Assembly: GCA_930367205.1 (NCBI GenBank) | Contig: OV884012.1 | Span: 148,567,405 to 148,631,404, forward strand | Reading direction: 5' to 3' | Source: Acanthosoma haemorrhoidale | Lineage: Eukaryota > Arthropoda > Insecta > Hemiptera > Acanthosomatidae | Length of the DNA: 64,000 nucleotides | Shown here: positions 30,554-43,780 of the stretch, piece after piece | How positions within the stretch are numbered: position 1 is the stretch's first letter | Layout of the letters: each line of letters starts with the position of its first letter | Program-made: the position numbers and the translations under genes | The notes under the pieces: generated by a model | The model's database searches: none | The model's input: only the letters and a program-made list of their open reading frames with translations | What the model was told of the DNA's origin: nothing

Positions 30554-33500
30554 TGGGCGGACAGTGAATTTTATTTTACTTTTTGATTATTACCTTCCCA
30601 GAGTAAATGTTATTAAATGTATAAATAATATTATTATATGAACTTGAGTATGTAAAATTACAATTAAGGGGGCCGAAAGTGAGGGAACATCACTAAAAGT
30701 TTCTTAAAATTTAGTAAACAATGTGAAAAACTACTTGATATATCAACCACATTCACCACTGAAATAGTCATTTATTACAAAATTAAAAAGAAAGTGAAAG
30801 CTGTTTTAATAAATAAACACCCCTATCACTTTGATTTTTAAGGTATTAGGGAATTTTATGAAGGGCCAACCACTTATATTTATAATAGTGAAATAAGTTT
30901 TTTTATTTTTTACTTTAAAACTTTTATTCTGATTTTACAATGAGTTGTAATAAGTAATTAAAATGGGATTGCTATGAAGAAGTTGTCTATTTTTTATACA
31001 GTTGCAGTAAATAATTCTTGCACTCATCACATAGTATTTTGAGGTTTCAGCGAAGTAAATGTTACTCGATTTTCATTATTATTATTATTAAGCTCTGGAG
31101 TTATAATAATAGCGTATTATCAACAAACTGTAAAACCTAATTATGTTTTCTCTTAAGTACCCAAAATTTTTGAAACATTTATTACAAAGTACCGAAACCA
31201 AAGTTACAAAGCGAACTAACAAAGATACAACTGTGTAGATTGCTCGCTGTTGTTTCTCCCTATCGCTGGTTCTGTTGTTTATCACCAGTATACATTATAT
31301 CGAAGTAAAACGTATACCCGCCACTTCTTGGGGGTGAAAGAGAACGCGGGAGAAGATGATATACACCAGCCGACATATCTTATTACTTGGAGATAGCATC
31401 TGGTCTCCATACCTACCCGCTATCATTAAACTCGAGATCTGACGTTGAACGTATTTATGCCTGAAGTTACTGAAAGGGGAAATAGGAACTGGTAAGTACA
31501 GTTTCTTTATGAACGATATCGTGTTGTATTGCAACAGCCTTTAGAATTGTTCGGGTAATTTTAAAGCCGATACGTTTTCTTCAAATGTATATAATGTAAC
31601 GTTTAATGTAACGAACTATTTAGCTTCTGTTTGATTATTGTATATTTTAAGCACACTAACAATGTTTTGAACATTTTTTTTTTTTTTTATTTGTGTGCTT
31701 AATGGAAAATTAACTCTTACGGCAAAACAAAAAATCGTGACGTCCCAAATACGAATTCATTTATATTTTTCCACTTATATTTTATGTATGTCCTAACCAC
31801 TCGTTAGTTATTAATTTGATACAAAACTCGATATGAAAGGAAAATATTTAATTTTTAATTTGCAAGTAACTAATTAATTATTAGCCCACAAAGAACCCTA
31901 AAAATAGGTCGTTCTCATTTATATCATGAAAATTTATAAAGGATTACAGTAAAGTTAGCTTTGCATGACTTTTTCCGATCTTCAGTTCTAATAAAATTGT
32001 ATATATGCATTATGAATATATGTATTATGTAATGTATATATGTATTATACAGTTTCAATCCAATAAGAAATTTTAATTGGTTGATAATAATTAATCAAAT
32101 TATAGTTCACATCTGTTATAGAGAATTAACGGCTTGCCAAAATTATTTAAGAGAGGAATGGATAAACTCATGGCGTTGAAAAGTGATGACCCGCCCACAT
32201 CGGTCAGAGCAATCCATATCTTACATGGCGTGCACTTTATGTCTTGGCGACGGCCCGAGTTCTTATTTTATTTTTTACTGCTTTGCCCTATCATTTTTCG
32301 ATACTTTCGTGGCTTGTAATGTTTATAAGTGTTAATTATAGTTTGGTAATTAATGACTAGTTAATGGCTCATGTCGAACAGCATACTGAAGACACCAACA
32401 GAAGTGGATGGCCACCCGCTGCTCGTAGACCGCTCGCCACGTGCCGCGTGTCGGGGAAAAAAACCAAAAAGAAAAAGGTGTGCAGAGCAAATCGGCAGAC
32501 CGGGTGTGGAAATGATAAGCAGGACAGCCCCCCCCCCACACTGCCACCTCCTCGAAACTTTTTGATTAAATGGAACGGGCAAGCACGCGAGCTCGGCCTA
32601 ACTACTTCTTATAAATAGTTCCAAAGTTGGCGGTTTAGTTCTTTTTAACCCTTTTTTTTTTTTTGTTTCTATAACCTGCCATTACAGTTTAAAACAAAAC
32701 ACTTTTCTTTCATTTAGCGATTATAGGTTATTCGCTGTTCTTATTCATTTAGTAGGAATTGAGAATCGAGAGGGAACCTTTCAAGTATTCCTACCACATT
32801 AGGGCCCCACTACATCATTCTGGCATAATTTTTTTATTAATTCTGACTTTTTTTTTTTTATGCTTCGATCATTGTGAATTGAAAATGCAAGGAATGATTT
32901 ACACAATATAACAGTTATCGATAATTAATAGCTATGTCAGTGAAGCGAATCCCAATGAAAATAAATCATAAACCACTTTGTATAAATAAATATTTTGTTT
33001 GTAATTTGATCATACAACACTTCTAGGCTGGTGAGAAATATGAAAAAAGGTACTGGCCCTTCTACACTGGAGAACTTAGTGAAGAATTGTCTGGACCTCA
33101 AGATGTTCCTGATCGTCCACTTCAACGAACACAAACAGCCGTGAGATTGTGAACGAATTACATAAGCCACATCCCGAAAAAGGCGGCCTATACAAATGCA
33201 GTTAGCAATTGCATCTGAGACCATTGTTGTAGAGACTGGCCCTGTTAGAAAGTGAAATACCGGGCGGTATGAATAAAGATCCTAGCCTGTAGATAATATT
33301 GACTCCATCTGACAAACGGCTAAGGCTTCGGGAGGGGGCAATTTTCTCTTTCCTCATCTGCAAATCCTCCATCCGCTTCCTATAGATGCGGAAATACACT
33401 TCTGGTCGAGTGGCCACAGGCGGTAATCGCTCTACTTATTATAACCGATCGCCTGGAGCAAAAAAAGAAAGAGAAGAGAACAAAAGAAGCGCCGATGGGA

Positions 33501-33892
33501 GCACATGGAAATGGGGCATTCCTTCCGACCGGCGGTCACATACGTGTGTCATCTTCCGTGGAAAAAAAAGAAAAAAGAAAAAAAAAACCGGTTCCCACTT
33601 TTTGCCAGTTGCGGTTCTCCCGATGAATAAATTAAGAGCAGTAATAAAAAGAAACGCTACAAGCATTACCGACCCTCATCTTCATTTGATTGATAACCTT
33701 CCACTGAATAAATCAGATATAATCGAAGTGCGTATGATAATTGATACTTCTTATCAATCGATCATGATAAATGCTGCCAGATGCATCTCCTGTTTTAATA
33801 CTACCTGTTTTTTTATTTTTGTATCAAGAATGCTCACTGGCATTAAAAGTACGGTACAAGACATAATTAATAAAATTGACGACAACAACAAT
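30554..33892. other. Unassigned block with (ATT)n and a GC-rich patch
   Basis: It contains an (ATT)5 microsatellite at 31075-31090 and a GC-rich patch at 32360-32600 with a C10 run at 32528-32537. Several overlapping frames of 60-95 codons lie in the patch and at 32937-33417 (minus strand, two abutting frames), as does a 182-codon plus-strand frame at 33386-33934. The latter is lysine-rich from A-runs and ends inside a retrotransposon fragment. None is recognisable. Confidence 0.45.
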
Positions 33893-34460
33893 AACTTAAT
33901 TATGGAAATTACAATCTACCTCATTGGGCAATAAAGTGATTGTGATAAATGAGCTCATTCATACCATATTTACACTTTTCATTCACTCGCTCATTCATAC
34001 AGTATTTAGAAACTGCCAAGAGGCCTCCTAAATCCACATGGTTGTCACCTCCCTCGCATGCGAAGGAGGAAGCGGAGTCCTAGGAGGTCCCGCACGCTCC
34101 TCCGTCAGCTGCGTCACTGGATAAAAGCCAGCGGAGGCTGTCCAAGAGTGTGAGAGCCACAGACGCTCAGGACATGATTGGAGAAACTGACCATTGCCAG
34201 GACTCCCACTTATTTATAGTCACGTATTTATAGCAGGTCACGAGGCCATTGCCGTTTTAGTCTCCGAGCAGGATTATAGGAATAAGGGGTGCAATGCAAT
34301 GTGCTAGGGGATTGTGGTGGTTGGATTGGTTACTATGGAATTTTATGAACTTGGAAGGGATGAGTTCAAGAATGTAGGGTATATTAAGATCATTATGAAA
34401 GGTTTTGTTAGTGACGTAATAAGGGCCATTTATTATCGTTTTCAGGACTTTTGATTAAAA
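33893..34460 (-). mobile_element. Retrotransposon family A, 3' part (copy e)
   Basis: On the minus strand it runs from the reverse-transcriptase C-terminal codons (AAAAGTCCTGAAAACGATAA, then CTTATTACGTCAC and TTCATAATGATCTTAATATA) through the end of the coding region and the complete 3' untranslated region to TGGGCAATAAAG-side sequence at 33915-33930. The 3' end carries GGTAGATTGTAATTTCC. Stops and frameshifts interrupt the coding part. No exact target duplication was found. Confidence 0.9.
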
Positions 34461-37400
34461 AGATTGGGTACGCTTGAAATTATTATCATTAAAAATCATC
34501 AGCATTGTATCACAAGAAACATAAATTATTCACCAGGACACGAAATTCTTCTTCAGCAGCAAACCACTTACTACTTTACAGTATCGGTTTGAAGCCTGCA
34601 GAAACTTCTTATAAACATATCGCAGGTTTGCAGGTAAAACTCGCTAACTGACATAACATGAGTTTTATCTTGAAAGCAGTATTTATTTAGTTAGTGACTA
34701 CCTAAACAAATTGGAAATGACACATGGTGAGTTTTCATACGAAAGTAGTTGGGATTTTTAGGAAGGGTTTACCAGTAACCTCAAAATCGTAAAAATGGAC
34801 TTATTGAGTTTTAACTCTAAACCTACTTACTATATCTCTCCTCTGTTGATCACAACCGGACGTTTTATGGATTAAGTCTGCACAATGTCAAAATTGTAAT
34901 ATTTTTATTTCCGCACTTTACTGCGTCACATACAGGATAATTTTTGAGTAATTGGAAGCTGAAATATTTTTTACGGCCATCTAAAACCTATTTGGTCCTA
35001 CGGCGGTCGGTAGCGTTAAAGATGGTTAATATCCATAGGATACCGAGATTTTATTCAAAATATATACTATATAAGGACTGTAATATACCACCCGAATGTC
35101 AATTAAACGATTTTCAAAAATGTTCACAACGGACGAGTTACAAGCCAAACAAAATTTGCAAGAAATTACATACAGGGCAAACCTACTTCCCTCTCCAAGA
35201 TGTTTCAAGCTAAGATGGACACGGTACTAACTGGGTGTGGAAATCTGCATGTTAGCTGATTCAAAAATATTGTAAAATAAATAATAAGCTGTTCCAAAGA
35301 AAAGCCGTCAATGACACGTTTCCATATAATTTTTATGTTGGATTTCCAAATAATTTTAAAAGTTGATTTTAAAAAAAAACTTTTCCTGAAATCAGCCAAA
35401 ATAAATAAAATTAATGAGCTTTATTTCTGTCACATTTTTTAGTAGGTCATTATCAAGGTAGATATGGTAAAACTATATTGGCCTTTAAATTGTCTCACTA
35501 GACGCCACAACGTATCTATTGTTGTGCTCTTTAGTATATCTTGAATGTATATATATTGAATCTTGAATACATATTCCTCTATGTCGAAGGAAAAATACAA
35601 CTCACTAACCAATAATAATCACAGACAGCGGTTCTGTGAAGTGAACATCTGAATAAGTGAAGCGCTGTCCAGATTGTCAGCGCCGCAGAACAACGTGCAT
35701 TTATCCCAACAAGCGGCTATAAAATATTAGTGATAATGGCCAAGCAAGCGTCCTTTAATGTTTGCCTATAAAAATCACCACTCAATTCCACGGCCGGTAA
35801 GAGACGGAATCTATAAAAACTAAGGGAGGAATTCCTCCGTTTGTTTTTATCTTTCGTCTCCTTTGCAATACGAAACTATTAAGCATTCCATTAACAAATG
35901 ACAAAGGGAATATCACAGACGTGTAGGGAATAATTCAGGTTCGGCCAGCACTAATATTCTCTATCAGCAAAATCGAGGGAATAATTTCTGTTTTGAGAAA
36001 TGTATGGCTTTTAAGAGTAAACGTCGTTTCATGTCCGATAAAAACCGATATGTATGAAAATAATTTATTAACGTAGCGACTGTCGCTAATGGCATGTTTG
36101 CTGTAATTATAGAGACAAAAAAAAATTATATGGTTTAGCAAAATACATTCATCAAATAATAGTCAATTCGTAGAAGGAATTTCGTGAATGAGTTGGAGAT
36201 GCCCATTCGAAAAAACCTTCTAAATAATTGAGAAGTATCCTTTTTTTGACTCGTTTTGATAAACTTTTAACCGAAATTGTCTTTGCAAATTAAATTAAAA
36301 AAAAACTTATAAAGTTATTAATATACGAGTAAATTATAGTTTTATTAAGCTGCTAGCTAAAAATATCATTAATAGATTTATGGGAGAAAACGAAATTACA
36401 TAATTCCACTTTAAAAGCAGCAAAAAAAAAAAATAAAGACGTAAAAAAGGATGTGAAACAATACCGAGACTTTCACGTGGAACTTTAAAATATTTTTTAA
36501 ATTATAGAACAGCTTTTCAGCATAAAAGTGTATCATTTTATTATATTTTAAAGGCTTTGCGGTAAGTAGCCTTTTCAAGATATAAGAAAATATCTACGCA
36601 ATATAAATATTTAAAATATTAACAAAAATAAACTTATTCACGAAATATTGAACTTCATGAAATATTTGATTTTTTACTCTCATCGGGCTTGAATTTTCTA
36701 CCTTGACATCCAGCCATTGGATCACAATTACATTTTTTTTCTACATTTATCAAGACTAAGGATAGTAAAAGATAAGTTAAAAGACATGATAAGAAACGGA
36801 AACGCTAGATGCCACCGACGGGCTGATGTAGGAAACACCCTCCTTGTATACGAGCTCCATTGAAATTTCGTCTGAGCTGCCTGTACCCGACTTGAATGTG
36901 TAATGAGGGCGGTATCTTTATTATTATAATGAATCTTAACTTATAATAAAGCCAGACAGGTCAATATTTTCCACAATGAACAATACTGCCTAAATGGAAA
37001 GTGGGGTATGAAATTCGAAAATCCTTTGGTGAAGAGTCCGTGTAATTGGACCGTACAACAATGGGAATTTACCGCCTACTACTCAGGACTCCCCCCCCCC
37101 CCTATCTATTCTACCATGAAGTTGGACTATGCGTCTTAGAATACACTTGTTAGTCTGAATGTGTTATGATGAAAGGTCCGAAGACAATGTAGAGGAAGTA
37201 ACAGATGATCAAAGTTTTCTTCTGGGCCTAACTGTATACATAACGCACATTTAATGTTTTGAAAAAAGGAGTTTAACGCCTTTATTCATGATAATAAGAA
37301 TGATGAGATATTCAACTTAGAAGTTATGGAGTATACAATTTAATGATGAGCAAGAATATAGTACCTAAAACTTCCAAGCTTGTATTCAGGCCTGAATGTT

Positions 37401-38979
37401 ACATAAAAAACTTCCGATAAAAATTAAGCTAGAACCTTACAGTGGGGGGAGGCAACGTATCTAATTAGAAGGGGAGACACGTGGCCGCTGTTCCAGAATA
37501 AGCAAACATGGTTCACTCCCTTGCAAGAGGATCTCTTTAGACCCAGCGGTTCAGAACCTTCGGTGCCTCAACAGCCGATGGCTCACATTGAATGATTCGA
37601 AATAAGAAGACAGAAGTAATTGGTGGATGGACGGGTTTTCAGGAATGAAACAGGCATTAGTATTGATCGGCAGGGGCTGCATTAAGAATTTAAACAACTG
37701 TCATATGTTTGCCTCCCCCCCCCTTCCAACGACTGTTTGTATTATACCTTGACGGAATTATTGATAAATGATAACTACAATCAGCTGTGACGTGGAAAAA
37801 TATTACCCCTATCGGGGCTCCCCTCCCCCATCCAGCCGCCTCTCAAAATAATTACCTTTTGAAGGATTTTATTCCCATTTTTCACGGCGACTATTGTGGA
37901 GACCAATGGAAACGAAACATTATTGATGAATGTTTTTTATCATTTAAGTTTTTTTCACCCTCTTCGTCCTGAGGTGAATATGACACGTAGAATAAATATG
38001 TTTTTCCGTATCGTTTTTTTTTTTCTAATACCCGGTCGTTAGGGTTGTTATTGCTTGGTTGAGTGAATAAATATTAACAACGATATTTGAATATGATCTT
38101 GAAGATTAAAACGGGCATTGTGGAAATAAGTAAGCAGTATCACGAACATTTTGGGCCTAGGACTACACTATCTTTTTGCAAGGCACTTTTTTGAAATAAT
38201 ATAATAGCTCAGTTTTATCAGAAACAAATCTTAAAAAATAAAAAAGGTTTGGTAAATAGAATTTAGTTAAATGTAAAACTCTTATAAGGAAGTTTTGTAA
38301 TAGCATGAATGCTTCTCCTCGTTGAAATACCATCTCAATCAGAGGGTTGCTTAACAAAGCATTTGAGATTCCATATTCTTTAAAATAATATTATCAATCC
38401 TATTATTTATGTTTCTGCACATAAATTGAAAAATTTAGTATTAAAGTGCGAAAATAGGCTAGTCAAACGGAATAAGGTGAACGCTATTCAATTCTATTCA
38501 ACGATTGTTGAATAAAAAAGAAATACATGATGCAGTTTGATAAGTCAACAGTGAAAAATATATGGATGATGATTGTTAATTTCCTGTTTTATAGAAAAAT
38601 GGGGAAACTCCTGTAACGGGCTGGCATAATCTCATGCATGAAGAACATGGCGGCTCGTGGCGCGGTTCGTTACGGTTCCTTCAGTCACAACATCGTAACC
38701 ACACAACTGAAAAAAGTTACATTAACAGGTTCCAGGCTTCTTTTCACGCTTTAAAAAGGCTTTTATTTACTGCCCTATAAAAAAACCAACCCCTAAATAT
38801 ATCTTTATTGAGCATCAAAGGATAGAATCGATTAATGTTTCTTATTTAATTCTGTAGAAAAGATATTGACAGAGGCAATTTGTGATGTAGCTAAGCGCAA
38901 GAGCAGAAACGTAGCCTGCAATTCCTGGGGTGGAATTTTTTTTTGGGTAGTCCCACGGCGATTTTTTTGGGAATATAAT
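34461..38979. other. Unassigned block
   Basis: No gene is seen in 4.5 kb. C runs lie at 37091-37102 and 37715-37723. At 36918-36953 CTTTATTATTATAA and TTATAATAAAG form an imperfect hairpin. An 89-codon plus-strand frame (34944-35213) with K/R/Y-rich composition is unrecognised. CAGCGGTTCAGAACC at 37546 loosely resembles a hAT end but has no partner. Confidence 0.45.
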
Positions 38980-39110
38980 CAATAATAAATCTTTATTTAA
39001 AGATAATAGAATATTAAATTCATACCGTATTTACAATATACATTCATGAATTATAAGTGTATATACAGCCCAGGGATCCCTCCATTCACCCGCAGCAAAG
39101 ACACCTTCAG
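38980..39110 (-). mobile_element. Retrotransposon family A, diverged 3' fragment (copy j)
   Basis: Read in plus orientation, CTTTATTTAAAG, ATTCATACCGTATTTACAAT, ATTCAT and TACAGCCCAGGGATCCCTCC match in order the reverse complement of the family A 3' untranslated region (ATTCATACCATATTTACAAT, CAGCCCAGAGGCCTCC). The match is clearly weaker than for copies a, c, e, f and g, so this is an older insertion. Confidence 0.6.
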
Positions 39111-39671
39111 GCGGAAGGTACTTACCAAGGTATATTGAAAATAGTTATAAAAATTGAAAAACAATTAAATGAGAAGTGTTATTTTTTTATTTGTACACTC
39201 CTCATAATAAAGAGGATTAGAGGTTCTCTATGGGGTAGTGGTGAAATGTTCCTTACCAAATGGATTTTTGGAAAGAACAGGTCTTGATGGGTTCCACTCA
39301 CCCTCAAGCTGAGCTGAAGGAGCTACTCAAAAAATGAATTTGGTGAAAGCCCGAATTTAGGAGGAACGTGTACTAATATAATACACACCATCTGAGTAAA
39401 ATAATTAAGCCAGAAAACTATAAAATGTCATAGAACGCCCTCTTATAAAGCGGCAAGGAAACAACTAACCGTGAAAAATCCACACCCTCACCCACACTGC
39501 CAAGTCTCTTCTATTAATTATTCCTCTAAGTGTCCACAATTTTACCTCCTGCGCCCTCTGGATATTGGATGAGGTAAATTTTTCCTGTTCCGCAGACACA
39601 CACAAGTTTTACTGCCTTCATATAAAATGTATTCGTTCCAGGAAAATTGTGATATGAATTATTTCCAAGTA

Positions 39672-39690
39672 AGAGAGAGAGAGAGAGAGG
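39672..39690 (+). repeat. (GA)n microsatellite
   Basis: A nearly pure GA run of about nine units. Confidence 0.9.
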
Positions 39691-40289
39691 CATCTTGGCT
39701 GCAGTCAATGCATTACCAACAACGGGTTCATTAATGTTGGAAAAGAAGGAACTAAAGTATGTTGAAACATCTTGTCCTATGTGTGATGTACCTCTGCTAC
39801 CCTAATCCACTCGCTAGCATTTAGTCACAAATAGTAAAATAAAAATCCAAAGAAATGTAAACCTACTCAAAACAGTAACTAACGCGTTATATATCATTAA
39901 GATTATTTATATCTATCATACCCTCCGAGCTGAAATCAGTGGGAAGCTTTCGAGACAGAATCGTCTGTTTTCGGGTTATTATATTTGTATTAGTTCATAA
40001 TTATGCATGCATTTTGAAAATATTTCCGGTTAAATTAACGTAACTCAAGCTGCGCTCAAAAGTGCAGTCAATTATTTACGCATATCACAGTTGAAGATCG
40101 AAAGAATAAAGTTAATTGGATAATTATAATTTAAGGTTGAAAGCGGATACTTTTGATTTCCTAAGCTGTATTGTCCGGAAATTAGAGATCAAAAGTTTTT
40201 CGTCACTCTAACAAAACATTAGCAGACGCCAGTGCCTGGCTTTAATAGTTACAGAGCTAAACTTAGATGATCTAAACAAGGAGACGGAC

Positions 40290-40640
40290 AAGGAGGGTAA
40301 CAGACCGTGCGTATTAAGCGGGCTTTGCTACACTTGCCAGCAACCCTCCACCGTCACACGAGTGCAAGGACATAAGCTCTTTTAAGGGACAGACATTTTT
40401 ATCTTATGCAAACCTATCGGACTTTATGAAGCGACAAAGCGAGCAGCTGCTTTATTTAGTGTGCCCTACTGTTATGGCACAGTTTACAATGGCAATATTT
40501 CCAGGGCCAACAGCCAACAGTGACAATCAAGTCCGCCTCGGGGGACTTTAATCTTTATTAAGTCTCATAAAAGTCACATCCCTTGGCCGGCGAACCGGTT
40601 TAATGTTCTCAATCCTACATAAAACCTCTCAGTTACCTGT
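40290..40640. promoter_or_regulatory. Candidate regulatory island
   Basis: This block is visibly less AT-rich than its flanks. It includes CACTTG (40331) and CAGCTG (40444) E-boxes, TTTATGA (40423) and TTTATTA (40554) posterior-homeodomain-like words, and AACCGGTTT (40593), a good grainyhead-type site. It has no coding potential. The call is inferential; conservation between species would decide it. Confidence 0.2.
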
Positions 40641-40934
40641 TCCTTTAACTTGTGATTCATTTTTTTTTTCATTTTTAAATACAGTTTTTTTTTTCAATTA
40701 AGTGCTTTTTTTTTTGTAATATGTTACCCGCTCATTAATGGCAGTTAAAAGAGGTATTAGTATTTATCTGTTATGGAAACATTAAGAAAAAAATGTCCCT
40801 ACATAAAAAGACAGCATATTTTTTCTTTGAGAAAGACAAAGCAAATTTTGAAATATAAAATTAGAAAAAATTTTTTTATTAAAAAATTCATAACAGAGAA
40901 TGAGATGGCTTTGAAATATACTTATATTAATACA

Positions 40935-41212
40935 TGACTGGAGCGTCCGTGGCTCTTACACTCTCTGTCTAAATTGTTACTATTTATTACTGATATTGCT
41001 GAAGGAGCAACGTTGGGGATTCCCTACTACCTTCTCTTTTGCTGAGGAAGTGAAGTTTAGGGATTGATGGGCTTTTTATAATGTATATATTGTATGCATG
41101 TCTATTACATACACAATATATTATGAATGAGAGGGTAAACGCAATACTTATCATAACGCAATACAATCACTCATTGCCTTATTAGGGCCTCTTCTTAATA
41201 AAGAAAGTATTA
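40935..41212 (+). mobile_element. Retrotransposon family A, diverged 3' region (copy i)
   Basis: The order of matches is GAGCGTCCGTGGCTCTTACA (compare GAGCGTCTGTGGCTCTCACA in copy e), GCTGAAGGAGCAACGTTGGG (compare GCTGACGGAGGAGCGTGGGA), a CCCTACTACCTTCTCTTTTG segment, GATGGGCTTTTT, TATGAATGAGAGGGT, and finally CATTGCCTTATTAGGGC with TAATAAAG. The colinear order over 280 bp makes homology convincing, but divergence is high, so it is an old copy. Confidence 0.65.
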
Positions 41213-41399
41213 GCCAAGAAAACGGAAGCCATTGGATTCAATAAATTGTTTATGAGTATACGATTTTTTTTTAGATGATAAAAGCAGTACAAAGTCATAA
41301 TAAAATGATAACGAACGAATTAATGAACTTACAAGGATCGGTTGAGAGAGCACAATTACCCTATGGGAAACAGGGACTCATGTCAATGTTTTAATCAAG

Positions 41400-41666
41400 A
41401 TGGAACAATTTTTACGACACTATCACGCCTCAGTATCTGGCCTTACATGTAATAAAACATATCCGGGCTGGCTCTATCAGATATACTTGAAGAAGACACA
41501 TGGCCCTTTGTCCATTTACTATAATTCAGTGAGCCACCATATGTCCACCATATGCCCCGAAATAATCGAGGGACCACCACAAGGGAGCCCGAACAACTCT
41601 TACACCGTGGAGAATCCCTTACTTATCCCGCATGACTTGAATATCGGAAAGGAAATTCTTCACTAA
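41400..41666 (+). CDS. Unrecognised 88-codon open frame
   Basis: The frame runs from ATG to TAA with segments such as NKTYPGWLYQIYLKKTHGPL and IEGPPQGSPNNSYT. No domain, signal or repeat is evident. It overlaps the duplicated CCACCATATG words, and the minus strand also has partial open frames. It is as likely to be noncoding conserved DNA or chance as a gene. Confidence 0.18.
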   Translation: MEQFLRHYHASVSGLTCNKTYPGWLYQIYLKKTHGPLSIYYNSVSHHMSTICPEIIEGPPQGSPNNSYTVENPLLIPHDLNIGKEILH

Positions 41667-42070
41667 CAGCAGTTAGGTTTTGTTTGTTTTAAGGTTTTTA
41701 GATTGTTTTTTTTTTTTTTATCTATTCGTATTTATCTTTCATCGCCAGGATATTGGGGACTTCTACGTAATGTCTTAATAATCCCAAGTTTTATTTTAGT
41801 CGGAAGTGGTATTAAATCAATGAACTTCAGTGGTTGTCTGGTGATAAGAGTATAACCCTTCATGCTCTCCAGTAAAATTTAGCACCACCGACCGCGATGG
41901 TTGTCACCGTAGTTGACAGGTGTTGTTAGCCGTTACCTTAAATTTCGTTTTAAGCATATTCACTACTCATATTTTTTTTTATCATGATAAACTTATTTTG
42001 AATTTGAACTAGTTTTGAAATCATGAAAAAGCAACTCTGTAAAATACTTGCATTAAATGGTTAAGCTATC

Positions 42071-42096
42071 TATATATAATATATATATATATATAT
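42071..42096 (+). repeat. (AT)n microsatellite
   Basis: An AT dinucleotide run with a single interruption (ATATATAATATATATAT...). Confidence 0.9.
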
Positions 42097-43700
42097 GTGG
42101 TCTCTGGTCGATGTGAAACCTACTACTGACTAAATCGGAAAAATAAGAAAATCGGTTTTGTTGGTTTTTTCACATACATGGCACTTTGGTAAAACTTCAC
42201 CATACCAAGGCATAATCATGTAATAACTTTCGAATTTCACCTTTGGGGCTTGGAAATTATTATATTTGTACTAGGAATCGATCAGTAAGTGCAAGAGGAT
42301 GAAAACTGATGATATGAAAAGCCCCCTCCTCTCAACATCATTCAGGGCCGCAATATAATAACTTTGAGTGAAGCCATACACACATTTGTCAACGACAGAG
42401 ATAATAATCTATCTTATATCCACTAGTATTTTAATAAGTCGAGTCATTCTGCTTAAATGGGGGCGAATGATAAATGCTTTTCAAGCCGAGGATGCCCCTC
42501 ACAATATTAATAATAAGCCATTCTCTGTGTATATTCTAGTTTTATTATTAGTCTCTGTGAGTCGTTAATAATAGTACCAGGCGGAGGGGTTATCAGTCTG
42601 GCCAGGTATTAATTGTTGAAACTAATTGTTGATCTGCTCTGATAAAACTGTCTGGCGGAAATTATAATTTTTGTCAAGACGTCGCTAAAGAACACTTCCG
42701 AAACATGCGAAACGATCGAAATATACGTCCTTACGACTCCTTTGCACTGTTAAAATATTCATAACATACTGTGCGTACAAGAGCCACGACAAAAAATGAT
42801 AAAAATCATATTTACTGGCTACCAGATAACTTTTGTTGATGTCATTCATTCGTAATCGTACAGTACGAGTTATCGGCGATTCTAACCGTGCAAAAACAAT
42901 TTACTATCCCCACCTTGGAATTGTTAAATCACAAGATGTACATTGTATCATGTTTTTATGTTAATGACATAATATGCATATAGACATAATATTTTTTTGG
43001 TCTTATTGGGACACCACTACGCCAACGCCATGTTAGGGAAATTTATTGATTTTTAGTTTTCTTGCGTATAATTAAGGAAATTAATAAAGTATTAGATATA
43101 TAATTAAAACGGTACAATACTGAATATTTTAACTTTTTTTGTAGAATATAGAAATTTAGAGCACAAATAAATGTATGTTGTTAACGTGAGTATTAAACCT
43201 GGAAATATTTTTTAAACGTTAAAGGGACAATTCTGACATTTTGAACAGCCAAGCATAAAATCATATTCCCTAGGACTGCCGAAAACGTAGGTTTGGCCGC
43301 GAAAATAAAAGTTATTCAACTCCCGTCGTTCAATTTGAGGAAATGTTGAATTGCAACACGAATTGCTGAAATGTCCGAATTTGCATAGCGCACTCATATC
43401 TGCATAATTTTAAATAGAAGGACTGTCGACACGGTTACAACAGAACACCAGGAAGTTAAGAAATAAAAATTAAACAAATTCATAGAGGATATTACGACTC
43501 AAAGGATACTAAAATGATTCGGAGCGAATTTCACAATCAGAAAAAAAAAAATAAAGAGGAAATGATGCTAAAGGCTAAGTCATAGTAGTAATTTATTGAT
43601 TGCAATTTAAATAATTTTTGTTTACCTTGTTGTATTGTTCTCTCCCGATAAAGTAAATACGAATAATAATTCCGAAATATTAAATATTACCAAAGTAGTT

Positions 43701-43780
43701 AAATTTAACTTTAAGTCTAATCAAAAAGGTGAGCCCCATCACACTTGTTTATTCTATTATATAATTTTTATAAAATAACA
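43701..43780 (-). repeat. Dispersed repeat R, copy 2, first part
   Basis: The reverse complement of this segment matches 5038-5150: TGTTATTTTATA, ATTATATAAT, GAATAAACAAGT and ATGGGGCTCACCTTTTTGAT. It is cut at 43780 by a family B retrotransposon and resumes at 44411. Confidence 0.85.
43770..43780 (+). repeat. Target site duplication, left (ATAAAATAACA)
   Basis: ATAAAATAACA at 43770-43780 recurs exactly at 44411-44421, on the far side of the family B insert. The uninterrupted paralogue at 4846-5160 contains the single-copy equivalent (TGTTATTTTATAG in reverse orientation), which confirms a real insertion duplication. Confidence 0.92.

Larger units (their letters stand above)
39111..40934. other. 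Unassigned block with (GA)n and a candidate island
   Basis: A GA microsatellite lies at 39672-39690. The stretch 40290-40640 is GC-elevated and motif-rich and is annotated separately. No gene is seen. Confidence 0.45.
41213..43700. other. Unassigned block
   Basis: It contains an 88-codon plus-strand ATG frame (41400-41666) that is unrecognised although its DNA is more balanced than the flanks. Inside it, CCACCATATG occurs twice, one base apart (41534-41543 and 41545-41554). An AT microsatellite lies at 42071-42096. Confidence 0.45.

Noticed and set aside
33386..33934. 182-codon plus-strand open frame, the second-longest in the window
   Set aside because: Its start codon choice is arbitrary, lysine runs come from A-tracts, an overlapping minus-strand frame is also open, and the 3' end lies inside a family A retrotransposon fragment. 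No recognisable domain.
37546..37600. CAGCGGTTCAGAACC resembling a hAT terminus
   Set aside because: No inverted partner was found nearby, and there are no subterminal repeats or transposase sequence.
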